DNA from: Streptomyces rapamycinicus NRRL 5491
Lineage (GTDB): Bacteria; Actinomycetota; Actinomycetes; Streptomycetales; Streptomycetaceae
NCBI RefSeq assembly: GCF_024298965.1
Contig: NZ_CP085193.1
Coordinates: 5,952,001-6,016,000 of the forward strand
Reading direction: 5' to 3'
DNA length: 64,000 nucleotides
The notes under the pieces are model-generated. The model was not told where the DNA came from, ran no database searches, and saw only the letters and a program-made list of their open reading frames with translations. The translations under genes were made by a program, and so were the position numbers. Shown here piece after piece: positions 24,004 to 35,459 of this stretch (within the stretch, counting starts at the first letter, position 1; every line of letters begins with the position of its first letter).

Positions 24004-25089
24004 GTGGAGACGACAGTCGCGGAGGACCAAGCCGCAGGCCCCGGCCGCCCACCGGCACCGCGCGGCGCCCGGGGCGCCGTCGCCCGGCTGCTGCGCGCCG
24101 TCGCCCGGCCGCTACGGCTCCCCGGCGGACGGGCCCGGCGGTGGGCGGCCTGGTGCGCGGTGCCGCCCCTGGCCGTGGTCAGCCTGGTGGTGCTGTGCCG
24201 GGCCGCGGACACCGACGGCATCACCCCCGTACCGCAACTGCTGGCCTTCCTGCCCTGGCTGCTGGTCCCGGCGGCGCTCGGGCTGCTGCTGAGCACGGCC
24301 GCGCGCTGGCCGCTGGGGTGCGGCTGGGCGCTGGCGGCAGCGGCGGCCACCGGGTGGTTCATCCAGCCGTACGACGGCGACGCCCAGCCCGAGCCGCGCG
24401 GACCGGTCCTCGCCCGGCTGCGGGTGATGACCGCGAACCTCGAGTTCGGCCAGGCCAGGGAGGGGCTGCTGAGCGCGCTGCGCCGGGAGCGGCCGGACCT
24501 GGTCGCGGTGCAGGAGTGCGATACGCGGTGCGCCGGGGCGCTGGACTCGGCCGCCGTCCGCAGGGCCTACCCGTACCGGAGCGTCGCCCTCGGCGACAGC
24601 GCAGCCGCGGGCTCGGCGATCCTCAGCCGCCATCCGCTGACCCGCGCGGAGGGGGTGCGCGGAACGCTGCGGATGCCGGGCGCGGTCGTACGGATCGCCG
24701 GGCAGCGGCTGCGGATGCAGGTCGCCCACCCCATGCCGCCGATGCCGGGGCAACTGGACCTCTGGCGCTCCGAGCTGGGGCGGCTGCGGGCCTACGCGGA
24801 CGGACGGGGCGGGGAACCCACCCTGATCGCGGGCGACTTCAACGCCACCCAGGACCACGCCGCGTTCCGGGCCGTCCTGGACACCGGGCTGCGGGACAGC
24901 GCACGGGCCACCGGGGAGTCCCGCACGCCCAGCTGGCCGAGCGCCACGACCCCGGCCCTGGGGGCGCAGATCGACCACGTCTTGGTCAGCCGGGCGCTGC
25001 GGCCGCGCACCGCCCGCTTCCTGGATCTGCCGCACACCGACCACCGGGCGCTGCTGGTGGAGCTGGACCTGTACGGGCAGCAGAGCTGA
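24004..25089 (+). CDS. Membrane-anchored endonuclease/exonuclease/phosphatase-family protein
   Basis: 361 aa from GTG 24004 with GAGAGG six bases upstream; GTG 23974 in the same frame is badly spaced from its GGAG. After a basic N-terminus come about three hydrophobic segments (residues about 45-120), then an extracellular EEP domain: VMTANLEFGQ, DLVAVQECD (metal-binding Glu), IAGDFNAT, and the terminal IDHVLVS and HTDHRALLVEL motifs. All core catalytic residues of the DNase I/phosphodiesterase fold are visible. The substrate could be nucleic acid, phospholipid or sugar phosphate. Its 3' end runs into a tandem repeat. Confidence 0.9.
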   Translation: METTVAEDQAAGPGRPPAPRGARGAVARLLRAVARPLRLPGGRARRWAAWCAVPPLAVVSLVVLCRAADTDGITPVPQLLAFLPWLLVPAALGLLLSTAARWPLGCGWALAAAAATGWFIQPYDGDAQPEPRGPVLARLRVMTANLEFGQAREGLLSALRRERPDLVAVQECDTRCAGALDSAAVRRAYPYRSVALGDSAAAGSAILSRHPLTRAEGVRGTLRMPGAVVRIAGQRLRMQVAHPMPPMPGQLDLWRSELGRLRAYADGRGGEPTLIAGDFNATQDHAAFRAVLDTGLRDSARATGESRTPSWPSATTPALGAQIDHVLVSRALRPRTARFLDLPHTDHRALLVELDLYGQQS

Positions 25090-25099
25090 GAGCCGACCG

Positions 25100-25175
25100 G
25101 GGGCTCAAGGGCTGGCCGGACTCAAGGGCGGCCGGGGCTCAAAGGCTGGCCGGGGCTCAAAGGCCGATCGGGGCC
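25100..25175. repeat. 18-bp tandem repeat between convergent stop codons
   Basis: Four to five units of the form GGGGCTCAAAGGCTGGCC lie at 25100, 25118 (a 16-bp variant), 25134 and 25152, with a partial unit at 25170. They fill the whole gap between the EEP gene and the LysR gene. Read on the minus strand, every unit contains TGAGCCCC, resembling the LysR stop context CTGAGGCCCC. Confidence 0.85.
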
Positions 25176-26300
25176 TCAGCTCTCGCTCGGGTCGTAGGAG
25201 TTGGCCAGCTCGAACGGATCGGGCTCAAGACCCGCCGTGGGCCAGCGCTGCTCCCGCTGCCAGCGCGCGTTCTCCTGCGCGAGCGCGTCCCAGAGCAGAT
25301 TGAGCGGATGGGCCGGGTCATAGGACGCGCGCTCCCCGCGCCGGGTGAACGCCCCCAGCAGCACCTCCAGCCGGGGCCCGGTGTCATTGACCAGCTCGAC
25401 GGCGCGCAGCCCGCGTCCGTACACCACCCTCGGATCTCCGGCCGCGTCCGCGACCCCCTTGGTGACCAGCATGCAGCCGCGCAGCAGCCCGGAGCGCAGC
25501 AGCTCGAAGCCGTAGTTGACGGTGTCGATCTCGGCGGCGATGCGCAGCTTGCCGCGGTAGTCGCCGCCGAACCAGGTGTGCAGCACCCCGGCCATCAGCC
25601 CGCTCGCCGAGACCACCAGCGGCAGGGTGCGCAGCTCGCTGGTCGGGGCGGTGGGGCCGGGCAGCTCGGCCTCGGAGAGATTGGTCAGCAGCGAGACCCC
25701 GCTGCGCCGCCACTCCATCACGTCGAAGGCGGCGAGCTCATCGTCGCCCTCGGGCCGGGTCACCACGGAGCCGCACACCAGGTCCACGTCCTTGGCGCGC
25801 AGCTTGGCCAGCACGTCGCGGGTGCGCACATGGCCGACCTTGAGCTCGATACCGCGCTGCCGGAAGTCCTCGGTCACCCGCTCCCCGGCGCCCGCCAGAT
25901 AGCTGAGGGTAAATCGGGTGGTGCCCACCATCAGCGTTTTTCCCAGGCGGCGCCGTGACTCATGGATGCCGTCCAGCCAGTCGCCGAGAGTTCCGCGCGC
26001 CAATTCGACCAGGGCTTCTCCGGTGCCGGTGAACAGCACGTCCTTGCCGCGCCCCTGCTTGAGTATGAGAGGTTCGCCGCAAAGCTCGCGAAAGTTCCGG
26101 TTCATGGTGTCGATCTGCTTTTGCACACTGGACTGTTCGCGGCCCAGAATCCGTGCCGCACCCAGCGCCGTACCGGCCTCATGGACCATGATCAGGGTGC
26201 GCAACTGGTCCATCGTGGTGTCCATCAGCGCGAGCGGGCTCTGCGCCCAGCGGCCGCGCCGATCCGTCGTCGGCGGGCCGAGCGAACCTGGTCTCACCAT
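25176..26300 (-). CDS. LysR-like transcriptional regulator
   Basis: 374 aa from ATG 26300, preceded by GGGGGAAA. An N-terminal winged helix (about 28-90) contains [29 protein letters not shown], a LysR-type helix-turn-helix. Residues about 115-330 form a periplasmic-binding-like effector domain ([43 protein letters not shown]). The extended C-terminus is longer than in typical LysR proteins (about 300 aa). It is divergent from the LigD-type polymerase, but the target is unknown. Confidence 0.88.
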   Translation of the reverse strand: MVRPGSLGPPTTDRRGRWAQSPLALMDTTMDQLRTLIMVHEAGTALGAARILGREQSSVQKQIDTMNRNFRELCGEPLILKQGRGKDVLFTGTGEALVELARGTLGDWLDGIHESRRRLGKTLMVGTTRFTLSYLAGAGERVTEDFRQRGIELKVGHVRTRDVLAKLRAKDVDLVCGSVVTRPEGDDELAAFDVMEWRRSGVSLLTNLSEAELPGPTAPTSELRTLPLVVSASGLMAGVLHTWFGGDYRGKLRIAAEIDTVNYGFELLRSGLLRGCMLVTKGVADAAGDPRVVYGRGLRAVELVNDTGPRLEVLLGAFTRRGERASYDPAHPLNLLWDALAQENARWQREQRWPTAGLEPDPFELANSYDPSES

Positions 26301-26381
26301 GATTTCCCCCGCTTTTCAACTTCTCCCGTTTTCCTGACTCCAGAGTTTAGTCAGCGATCCATGTGGTTACCCGAGTCCGAT

Positions 26382-27320
26382 ATGAGCGAGAAGCGGACCG
26401 ATGCGCGGAACGTCAGGACCGGGAGCCACACCGTACGAGTCAGCCGGCCGGAAAAGGAACTCTTCCCCGACGACGGGATCACGAAGTGGGACCTCGTCGA
26501 GTACTACCGGTCCCTCTCCCGGCGCATCATTCCGCAGTTGCGCGGCCGCCCTTTGATGATGGAACGTCATCCGGACGGAATCGGCGGCAAGCCGCTGATG
26601 CAGAAGAACGCACCCGACCACTTTCCGGACTGGGTGCGCCGCGCCGTGCTCCCCAAGGAGGGCGGTGAGGTCACCCATGTGGTCTGCGACGACACCGCGA
26701 CCCTCCTCTACCTCGCCGACCAGGCGTGCGTCACCCCGCACCGCTGGCTCTCCCGGGCCGACCGGCCCGACCACCCCGACCGGCTGGTCTTCGACCTCGA
26801 CCCGCCCTCGTCGGGGGAGTCCGGGTTCGAGGAGGTGCGCTGGACGGCCCGCCGCTGCTGCGGGCTGCTCGGCGAGCTCGGGCTGCCGGGGCTGCTGATG
26901 ACCACCGGCTCGCGCGGACTGCATGTCATCGTCCCGCTGGACCGCCGCGCCGACTTCGACACCGTGCGGGCCTTCGCCCGCGACGCCGCCGACCTGCTGG
27001 CCGCCCGCCATCCCGACCGGCTCACCACCGAGCCGCGCAAGGCCAAGCGGCGCGGCCGGCTCTACCTGGACATCCAGCGCAACGCCTACGCCCAGACCGC
27101 CGTCAGCCCGTACGGGGTGCGTGCCCGGCCCGGAGCACCCGTGGCCACGCCCATCGACGCGCGGGAGCTGGACGACCCGGAGCTGAGGGCCGACCGCTGG
27201 ACCCTGCGGACGGTCGGCGAGCGGCTCGCGGACGACCCCTGGGCCCGTACGGACACCAGGGGCCGTTCGCTGCGCGGCCCCCGCGAGCGGCTGAAGCGGC
27301 TCGCGGAGGGCGAGGGCTGA
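26382..27320 (+). CDS. LigD-type primase-polymerase domain protein
   Basis: 312 aa from ATG 26382; ATG 26361 in frame is an alternative. It is a stand-alone archaeo-eukaryotic primase-like polymerase domain as found in bacterial LigD: the N-terminal [19 protein letters not shown], the active-site pair D138/D140 in LVFDLDPPS, then [10 protein letters not shown] and [19 protein letters not shown]. It can add ribonucleotides or fill ends in non-homologous end joining. Streptomyces encode several separate LigD-like parts together with Ku; no ku gene is in this window. An ATP-dependent ligase lies 4 kb to the left. Confidence 0.92.
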   Translation: MSEKRTDARNVRTGSHTVRVSRPEKELFPDDGITKWDLVEYYRSLSRRIIPQLRGRPLMMERHPDGIGGKPLMQKNAPDHFPDWVRRAVLPKEGGEVTHVVCDDTATLLYLADQACVTPHRWLSRADRPDHPDRLVFDLDPPSSGESGFEEVRWTARRCCGLLGELGLPGLLMTTGSRGLHVIVPLDRRADFDTVRAFARDAADLLAARHPDRLTTEPRKAKRRGRLYLDIQRNAYAQTAVSPYGVRARPGAPVATPIDARELDDPELRADRWTLRTVGERLADDPWARTDTRGRSLRGPRERLKRLAEGEG

Positions 27321-27341
27321 CCGCCCCGGGCAGGCGCCGGG

Positions 27342-29420
27342 TCAGGCGCCGATGTCGCCGCCGTCGCGCCGCCAGACGCTGATCACGGACGGCCGGGTCA
27401 GCTTGCCCGGGCCGTCGGGCCAGGTGGACGCGGGCTTCTCCACGCTCGCGCCGTCGATCTCGCCCGGGTGCTGCACGGCCACCAGCACCCGCCGGTCCTG
27501 CACGATCGGACCGCAGGTCTCGGCGCCGTTCGGCACCGTCAGGAACTGCTTGACCTCACCGCGGCGGCTGCCCGCCGTGGCCACGCCGAACAGCCCGTCG
27601 TGGTTGCCGAGCGCGTTGCCGTCGGTGGAGATCCACAGGTTGCCGTACGCGTCGAAGGTGATGTTGTCCGGGCAGGAGATCGGGCTGACCTGGTCCTTGG
27701 GGAAGCCGCCGAAGTAGGTGCCCGGGTCCTCGGGGTCGCCGCAGACCAGGAACAGCCGCCAGTTGAAGCGGGTGGAGCCCGCGTTGTTCCAGCGCTCGGT
27801 CAGCTCAAGGATCTGGCCGTGCTTGTTGCCGTTGCGCGGGTTCGCCTCGTCGGCGGGGGCCTTGCCCTCCTTGCCGCGGTCGGTGTTGTTGGTCAGCGCG
27901 ATGTAGACCCGGCCGGTGCGCGGGCTCGGCTCGACGTCCTCGGGGCGGTCCATCTTCGTCGCGCCCGCCTTGTCGGCGGCGACGCGCGTGAAGACGTAGA
28001 CCTCCTCGGCGGTCATGCCCTCCACGAAGGAACGGTCGCCGCAGGCCAGCGGGATCCACTCACCGGCGCCGTCGAACTCGCCGTCCTTCGGCAGCTTTCC
28101 GGAGCCGTCGATCTCGGCGGACGGGCTGTCACCGGTGAACTTGGCGACGTAGAGCGTGCCCTCGTCCAGCAGCGTGCGGTTGTGCTCACGGGCGATGCGG
28201 CTGTTGCCCTTCATCATCCGCTTGGCGGAGACGAACTTGTAGAAGTAGTCGAACTTCTCGTCGTCGCCCATGTAGAGGACCGGACGGCCGTCGGTGGTCA
28301 GCCGGGGCTCGGCGGCCTCGTGCTTGAAGCGGCCCAGCGCGGTCAGCTTGCGCGGGGTGGACTCGGGGTCGAACGGGTCGATCTCGATCACCCAGCCGAA
28401 GCGGTTGGTCTCGTTCGGCTCCTTGGCCACGTCGAAACGGTCGTCGAACCGCTCCCACTTGCGCTCGGAGGCGGCGCCGGTGATGCCGTACCGCTTGAGG
28501 CGGGCCGCGGTGGCCGGGTCGGTGACCGAACCGCCGCCTGCGAAGTACTGGTTGAAGTTCTCCTCGCCGGAGAGCACCGTGCCCCACGGCGTGATGCCGC
28601 CGCCGCAGTTGTTCAGCGTGCCGAGGATCCGCTTGCCGGTCGGGTCGGCGGAGGTGCGCAGCAGCTCGCTGCCCGCCGCCGGGCCGGTGACCTCGAACGG
28701 CGTGGTCGCGGTGATACGGCGGTTGAGGCGGTGCCGGGACAGCGCGGTGAGCCGGCCGAGACCGCGCTCCTCGGCCGTCACGACCACGGACAGGCCGTGC
28801 GCGGCCCAGCCGATCTCGGCCTGCTCGCGGGTGGGGTTCTCCGGGTCGTAACCCGAGAACATCAGCACCTCGTCGGTGTACTCATGGTTGACCACGAGCA
28901 GCTGATGGCCGCGCTCGCCGGGGACGTCCAGGACCGCCATGTAGTCGTTGTTGTAACCGAACTGGGCCGCCTGGGCCTTGGCGCTCTGCTTGTCCGGGTC
29001 GAACGCGGGCGCGCCGCGCAGGATCGGGTCGCCCCAGCGGATCACCACGTTCTGGTCGTGGCCCTCGGCGGTGACCACGGTGTCCTCGGTGTTGGGGGCG
29101 ACCGGCGCGAAGCGGAGCCCGCGGGCGGCCTTGCCCTCCGCGGCGGCCTTGTGCTCCGCGGCCGCGGCGCCGCCCGTCGCGGCGGACGCCTGCGGCGCCC
29201 GCTCCACCGCCACGGCACCGGTCGCGGCCGCCACGGTCACCACGGCACCGGCCCGCAGCAGGGCACGGCGCGAGGCGGCACCGGCGATGACATCGCCCAC
29301 ATAGGCGTTGTCGCTGGTGTTCGGCGTCTCATGAAGGCAGGCGTCGCCACAGCGGTACCGGCACGTCAGTGCGGAACGACCGCCCGGGTGTGAGCTGATG
29401 AGCGGCAGGAGGTTGCGCAC
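27342..29420 (-). CDS. phoX: PhoX-family (DUF839) Tat-exported alkaline phosphatase
   Basis: 692 aa from GTG 29420, fixed by GGAGGGGAAG just upstream; the open frame continues upstream through noncoding DNA and the antisense of the VWA gene. An unusually long n-region precedes the twin-arginine motif SRRALLRAG and a hydrophobic stretch. PhoX features include WGTVLSGEENFNQYF, NRFGWVIEIDPFDPES, DGRPVLYMGDDEKFDYFYKF, RPEDVEPSPRTGRVYIALTN and CPDNITFDAYGNLWISTDG. PhoX enzymes are secreted Fe/Ca phosphomonoesterases that release phosphate. A PHO box lies about 150 bp upstream, so phosphate control by PhoP is expected. Confidence 0.93.
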   Translation of the reverse strand: MRNLLPLISSHPGGRSALTCRYRCGDACLHETPNTSDNAYVGDVIAGAASRRALLRAGAVVTVAAATGAVAVERAPQASAATGGAAAAEHKAAAEGKAARGLRFAPVAPNTEDTVVTAEGHDQNVVIRWGDPILRGAPAFDPDKQSAKAQAAQFGYNNDYMAVLDVPGERGHQLLVVNHEYTDEVLMFSGYDPENPTREQAEIGWAAHGLSVVVTAEERGLGRLTALSRHRLNRRITATTPFEVTGPAAGSELLRTSADPTGKRILGTLNNCGGGITPWGTVLSGEENFNQYFAGGGSVTDPATAARLKRYGITGAASERKWERFDDRFDVAKEPNETNRFGWVIEIDPFDPESTPRKLTALGRFKHEAAEPRLTTDGRPVLYMGDDEKFDYFYKFVSAKRMMKGNSRIAREHNRTLLDEGTLYVAKFTGDSPSAEIDGSGKLPKDGEFDGAGEWIPLACGDRSFVEGMTAEEVYVFTRVAADKAGATKMDRPEDVEPSPRTGRVYIALTNNTDRGKEGKAPADEANPRNGNKHGQILELTERWNNAGSTRFNWRLFLVCGDPEDPGTYFGGFPKDQVSPISCPDNITFDAYGNLWISTDGNALGNHDGLFGVATAGSRRGEVKQFLTVPNGAETCGPIVQDRRVLVAVQHPGEIDGASVEKPASTWPDGPGKLTRPSVISVWRRDGGDIGA

Positions 29421-29691
29421 GTCTTCCCCTCCGTAAGGGTGTTCACGTATGGGCTTCGCCGGGCCCCGCACGGGCAGTACTCCGACGCGATCCGGGCCGA
29501 CATGACGTCGGGATCCTTTGGCGGCGAAGCTATGGGCGTAGAACCGCATGGCGGCGACGAACGCCTGAACCAGAGGTGAACGAAGCGCGAGCGGAATCGG
29601 CGGAAGAGGGCCACCGAACGGCCCGCTAGCCTTTCGGCACCACGGACATGCACCGCCATGCACCGCACTCGACACGTGAGAGGTATCTCCC
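29421..29691. promoter_or_regulatory. Divergent promoter region of phoX and the VWA gene
   Basis: 271 bp. On the minus strand it carries the PHO box (29560-29581), a possible -10 hexamer near 29525-29530 (TAGCTT on the minus strand), and the GGAGGGGAAG ribosome-binding site of phoX. On the plus strand GAGAGG precedes the ATG at 29692. Confidence 0.65.
29560..29581 (-). promoter_or_regulatory. PHO box (PhoP-binding direct repeats)
   Basis: On the minus strand, GTTCACCTCTG is followed immediately by GTTCAGGCGTT: two 11-nt direct-repeat units, each starting GTTCA. This is the Streptomyces PHO-box pattern, and it lies 140-160 bp upstream of the phoX start codon. Confidence 0.75.
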
Positions 29692-31734
<2,043 letters not shown>

Positions 31735-31776
31735 CGAGCGACCCCGCCCAACCCGGCGCCGCACCGGCGCTACCCC

Positions 31777-31819
31777 GGGGGCCATCCGCCGCGGAAAAAA
31801 CGCCGCGCGGGTGGCCCCC
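31777..31819 (+). terminator. Hairpin terminator after the VWA gene
   Basis: GGGGGCCA at 31777 pairs with TGGCCCCC ending at 31819, extended inward by CCGC/GCGG pairs around GAAAAAAC. It lies 43 bp after the stop codon and 75 bp before metG. Confidence 0.75.
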
Positions 31820-31893
31820 GTCGCTCCGATACGATATTGGCGGCTCAACAGAGCGAAAAGTCACTTACCGTATCGACTCGGGAGCAGCCTGCA

Positions 31894-33627
31894 ATGGCTC
31901 GACACCTCATCACCAGCGCCCTTCCCTACATCAACGGGATCAAGCACCTGGGCAACATGGTGGGGTCCATGCTCCCGGCCGACGTCTACTCCCGCTATAT
32001 GCGCCAGCGCGGCCATGACGTCCTCTACATCTGCGCCACCGATGAGCACGGCACCCCCGCCGAGCTGGCCGCCAAGGAGGCCGGGCTGCCGGTCGACGAG
32101 TTCTGCGCCCAGCAGCATGAGGCGCAGAAGGCGATCTACGACGGCTTCGGCCTCGCCTTCGACTACTTCGGCCGCAGCTCCTCCGCGCAGAACGTGCAGA
32201 TCACCCAGACGATCGCACGGGAGCTCAAGGCGAACGGCTTCATCGAGGAGCGCTCGATCCGCCAGGTGTACTCCAACGCCGACGGCCGCTTCCTCCCCGA
32301 CCGCTACATCGAGGGCACCTGTCCGCACTGCGGCTACGACCGCGCCCGCGGCGACCAGTGCGAGAACTGCACCCGTGTGCTCGACCCGACCGATCTGATC
32401 GACGCCCGCTCCGCGATCAGCGGCAGCAGCGATCTGGAGGTCCGGGAGACCAAGCACCTCTTCCTCCTCCAGTCCAAGCTGGCGGACGAGGTCGCCGCCT
32501 GGGTCGACGAGCACGGCAAGGACTGGCCGACGCTGGCCTCCTCGATCGCCCGCAAGTGGCTGAACGAGGGGCTTCAGGACCGGGCGATCACCCGTGACCT
32601 GGACTGGGGCGTGCCGGTGCCAGCCGACACCTGGCCCGAGCTGGCGGCCGAGGGCAAGGTCTTCTACGTCTGGTTCGACGCCCCGATCGAGTACATCGGC
32701 GCCACGAAGGAGTGGGCGGACCTGGACCCGGCGAACCGCGACTGGAAGTCGTGGTGGTACGACGTGGACCGGACGGTCCGCTACACGGAGTTCATGGCCA
32801 AGGACAACGTCCCGTTCCACACGGTGATGTTTCCCGCCACCCTCCTCGGCACCCGGGACGTCTGGAAGAAGGTCGACTACGTCAAGGCGTTCAACTGGCT
32901 GACGTACTACGGCGGGAAGTTCTCCACCTCCGCCAAGCGCGGGGTGTTCACAGACGCCGCGCTCGAGGTGCTGCCCGCCGATTACTGGCGCTACTTCCTG
33001 ATGGCGAACGCCCCGGAGTCCGACGACACCTCCTTCACCTGGGAGCACTTCACCGCCACCGTCAACAAGGACCTGGCCGACACCCTCGGCAACTTCGTCA
33101 ACCGCGTGCTGTCCTTCTCCCGCAAGCGGTTCGGCGACGAGGTCCCGGCCGGAAAGGCCGCCGGGGAGGCGGAGGAGCGCCTGGGCGAGGAGATCGCGCG
33201 GCTGCTGGCCGAGTACGAGGAGCACATGGACGCGCTCCAGTTCCGCAAGGCCGCGGCGGCACTGCGGGCCCTGTGGAGCGCGGGCAACTCCTACCTGGAG
33301 GAGAAGGCCCCCTGGCTGGAGATCAAGACCGACCAGGAGGCCGCGGCCCTCACCCTCCGTACGGCGATGAACCTCATCCACCTCTACGCGATCGTCTCCG
33401 AGCCCTTCATCCCGGCCTCGGCGCGGGCCATGCGGTCGGCCTTCGCGCTGGGCGAGGACACCGCGACCTGGGTCGGCCGGGATGAGGCGAAGGCGCTGGC
33501 GTCGATCCCGGCTGGCACGGCCTTCACGGTTCCCCCGGTGCTCTTCGCGAAGATCACCGAGGAGGACCTGGACTCCTTCCGGCAGCGCTTCGGCGGCGAT
33601 GAGCAGAACGGGAACGGCGCCGCGTAG
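31894..33627 (+). CDS. metG: Methionyl-tRNA synthetase
   Basis: 577 aa from ATG 31894 ([21 protein letters not shown]). It contains the class I HIGH-like motif HLGN, the zinc-knuckle pair CPHCGY and CENC, the editing/anticodon-region landmarks of MetRS, and the KMSKS-like loop [12 protein letters not shown]. It charges initiator and elongator tRNA-Met with methionine. The FSTS form of the catalytic loop is usual for one MetRS branch. There is no C-terminal tRNA-binding extension, consistent with its length. It is probably monocistronic: a terminator precedes it and a palindromic repeat element follows. Confidence 0.98.
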   Translation: MARHLITSALPYINGIKHLGNMVGSMLPADVYSRYMRQRGHDVLYICATDEHGTPAELAAKEAGLPVDEFCAQQHEAQKAIYDGFGLAFDYFGRSSSAQNVQITQTIARELKANGFIEERSIRQVYSNADGRFLPDRYIEGTCPHCGYDRARGDQCENCTRVLDPTDLIDARSAISGSSDLEVRETKHLFLLQSKLADEVAAWVDEHGKDWPTLASSIARKWLNEGLQDRAITRDLDWGVPVPADTWPELAAEGKVFYVWFDAPIEYIGATKEWADLDPANRDWKSWWYDVDRTVRYTEFMAKDNVPFHTVMFPATLLGTRDVWKKVDYVKAFNWLTYYGGKFSTSAKRGVFTDAALEVLPADYWRYFLMANAPESDDTSFTWEHFTATVNKDLADTLGNFVNRVLSFSRKRFGDEVPAGKAAGEAEERLGEEIARLLAEYEEHMDALQFRKAAAALRALWSAGNSYLEEKAPWLEIKTDQEAAALTLRTAMNLIHLYAIVSEPFIPASARAMRSAFALGEDTATWVGRDEAKALASIPAGTAFTVPPVLFAKITEEDLDSFRQRFGGDEQNGNGAA

Positions 33628-33651
33628 CCAGGGCGACGGACGGATCGCACC

Positions 33652-33797
33652 GCCTGCCGCGGGCTCTTCCCCTCCCCGCCCCTTCCCAAAGTATCGATAT
33701 GCGGCTCCGCCGCGTGGCGGGGCTCCGGGGTCCAGGGGCGAAGCCCCTGGTTCGGGAAGGGGCGGGTAGGGGAAAGATCCCGCCGGACGCCCAGGCG
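33652..33797. repeat. Dispersed GC-rich palindromic element, copy B
   Basis: The left half, with TCTTCCCCTCCCCGCCCCTTCCC-type sequence, is mirrored by GGGAAGGGGCGGGTAGGGGAA on the right, giving an element-length hairpin. Internal hairpins include GGCTCCGCCGCG and CAGGGGCGAAGCCCCTG. It shares both ends with copy A at 22408-22545. It probably also terminates metG. Confidence 0.8.
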
Positions 33798-33938
33798 CCC
33801 CGTAGGCGCAACCGCGAACGGCGCCGCACGGGCCCCTCACACGGGTCCTCACGCACGTGTTGATCGCGCGGCAACCGTTCGTTTAGCCCCCTCGAAGACC
33901 CTGTGGAGTCCATAGCCACCGGGAAATCGAGGAACACA
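33798..33938 (+). promoter_or_regulatory. Upstream region of the receiver-like gene
   Basis: The DNA after the repeat element holds no ORF. GAGG at 33929-33932 serves as ribosome-binding site for GTG 33939. A promoter is expected around 33850-33900, but no confident hexamers are seen. Confidence 0.35.
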
Positions 33939-34334
33939 GTGCCGGACGCGCGTGTCACGGTGACGGTCCACGGCCCCGACCCGCTCAGCCGGGCCGGGGT
34001 CGTGCGTCATCTGCAGCATCAGCCCAGCGTCGAGCTGGTCGACCGGCCGTGCCCGTTCGGCGACGAACCCCGCGGCGCCGTCGCCGTCATGCTCGCCGAG
34101 CGCCTCGACGACCGCGCCGGGGCGGAGCTGCGCCGTCTGGTGCGGGGTGGTCGGCAGCGGGTGGTGCTGATCGCGGGCGAGCTCCGGGAGACGGAGCTGA
34201 TGGCGGTGATGGAGTACGGCGTCCAAGCCGTCTTATGGCAGCACCGGACCACGCCGAAGCGGCTGCTGCGCGCCGTGCACCGGGCCGCCCGCGCGGACCG
34301 GGGCACACCGTGCGGCGTGGACCGGAGGCTGTGA
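33939..34334 (+). CDS. Receiver-like protein lacking its DNA-binding domain (truncated response-regulator relative)
   Basis: 131 aa from GTG 33939. It matches the N-terminal receiver-like half of a Streptomyces LuxR-type family: VTVTVHGPDPLSRAGVVRHLQ, AVAVMLAERLDD, RQRVVLIAGELRETELMAVMEYGVQAVLW, then TPKRLLRAVHRAAR. Full-length relatives continue with a LuxR helix-turn-helix, but here the frame closes 13 codons later (DRGTPCGVDRRL). The usual phospho-acceptor Asp is also not evident, as in other atypical receivers. It could be a deletion remnant or a receiver-only modulator. Confidence 0.7.
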   Translation: MPDARVTVTVHGPDPLSRAGVVRHLQHQPSVELVDRPCPFGDEPRGAVAVMLAERLDDRAGAELRRLVRGGRQRVVLIAGELRETELMAVMEYGVQAVLWQHRTTPKRLLRAVHRAARADRGTPCGVDRRL

Positions 34335-34361
34335 GCCCAGGGCTTCGGACGGCCCCAGGGC

Positions 34362-35309
34362 TCAGAGGCCCGTGCCCTCGTGGGTCGCGTCGGGGTCGAC
34401 CCCCAGCGTGAGGCTGCCGACGACGCCCTTCTCGATCTTTCCCTTGCGGTACTTCAGGTGCAGCAGCCCGCCCTGTGCGCCGTTGCCGGGGTAGATCCCG
34501 TCCTCGTCGAGGGTGGTGCGCTCGGTGGTGCTGGTGTTGTACGGGGCGACCTTCGCCGAGTCGAGCACCGCCTCCTCGGCGAAGAAGAGCTGACCGGTGT
34601 GGCAGGCGTGGCCGCCCTCGTAGCCGGAGTCGGTCATCCTGCCGCCCACGTGCACCTTGGTGTGGATGTGCACGCACCGGCCCCGGTACCAGCCGGGGAA
34701 GACCGTGGTGAACTCGACGAAGCCGTGCCGGTCGGTCAGCTGGGTGCCGCGCAGATACCGCTTGTCGTCGGTCGGGTCCTGGTGGCCGCCGCCGCCCCCG
34801 GGCGGCCCTCCGGTCGGCGTACCGGTGGGAGTGCCGGTGGGAGTGCCGGTGGGCGGGGTCCCGGTGAGCGGGGTGCCACCGCCACCGCTGCTGGAGCTCT
34901 CGTAACCCGAGTAGAGCCCGAGCGCGTCGCAGTGCCAGATGTCGACGGCCGCCTTGGCCATGGGTTTGCAGCTGTCGGAGTCGATCACTTTGAGGCGGAG
35001 GGTCATCGGAATGCCCTCCTTGCCCTCGGTGATGTCCTTTCTGATCTTGTCGGCGTCGATGTAGTACGGCCCCTCGGTGGTCTCCGAGGTGAGCCGGTAA
35101 CAGACCTCGCCGGACGGGGAGGACGCTGAGGCCGAGGGGGTGGCGGAGGAGGCGGACGCGGAGGTCTCGCCCGCCGAGGCGGTGGTGGCGACGGCCGCTC
35201 CCAGGCCCGCCGCCGCGACCGCCGCGCCGCCCGCCACCATGACCCGCCGCCTCGTCATGTCCCGCTGGGGCTGCGGCTCGAGGCCGTTGCTGCTCTGCTG
35301 TTCGGTCAT
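34362..35309 (-). CDS. Tat-exported intradiol ring-cleavage dioxygenase
   Basis: 315 aa. A twin-arginine signal (MTRRRVMVAGGAAVAAAG) is followed by a Ser/Ala linker and an intradiol dioxygenase domain: TEGPYYIDADKIRKDI, DIWHCDALGLYSGY with a Tyr iron ligand, and FPGWYRGRCVHIHTKVH with Tyr, catalytic Arg and two His ligands. Exported Streptomyces enzymes of this group cleave catechol-type aromatics outside the cell, for example lignin-derived compounds. Between the first iron ligand and the rest lies an inserted Gly-Thr-Pro repeat (PTGTPTGTPTGTP) encoded by 12-bp tandem DNA repeats. Confidence 0.92.
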   Translation of the reverse strand: MTEQQSSNGLEPQPQRDMTRRRVMVAGGAAVAAAGLGAAVATTASAGETSASASSATPSASASSPSGEVCYRLTSETTEGPYYIDADKIRKDITEGKEGIPMTLRLKVIDSDSCKPMAKAAVDIWHCDALGLYSGYESSSSGGGGTPLTGTPPTGTPTGTPTGTPTGGPPGGGGGHQDPTDDKRYLRGTQLTDRHGFVEFTTVFPGWYRGRCVHIHTKVHVGGRMTDSGYEGGHACHTGQLFFAEEAVLDSAKVAPYNTSTTERTTLDEDGIYPGNGAQGGLLHLKYRKGKIEKGVVGSLTLGVDPDATHEGTGL

Positions 35310-35406
35310 GGGCCGGGACAGTAGGGAGGCAACCTGGCAGCCCCATGGGTGCGGGCTGTGAATGGCTGTGCGAAGAGCGGCATCCGGCCATCCGCACCTA
35401 CGCGAG

Positions 35407-35436
35407 GCGGGGGCGCGCCGTTCGGCACGCCCCCGC
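35407..35436 (-). terminator. aspS terminator
   Basis: GCGGGGGCG (35407-35415) pairs with CGCCCCCGC (35428-35436) around a loop that itself contains GCCGTTCGGC. It lies 24 bp after the aspS stop codon on the minus strand. Confidence 0.75.
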
Positions 35437-35459
35437 CCGCTGGGTCTGGTCAGCCCTGA

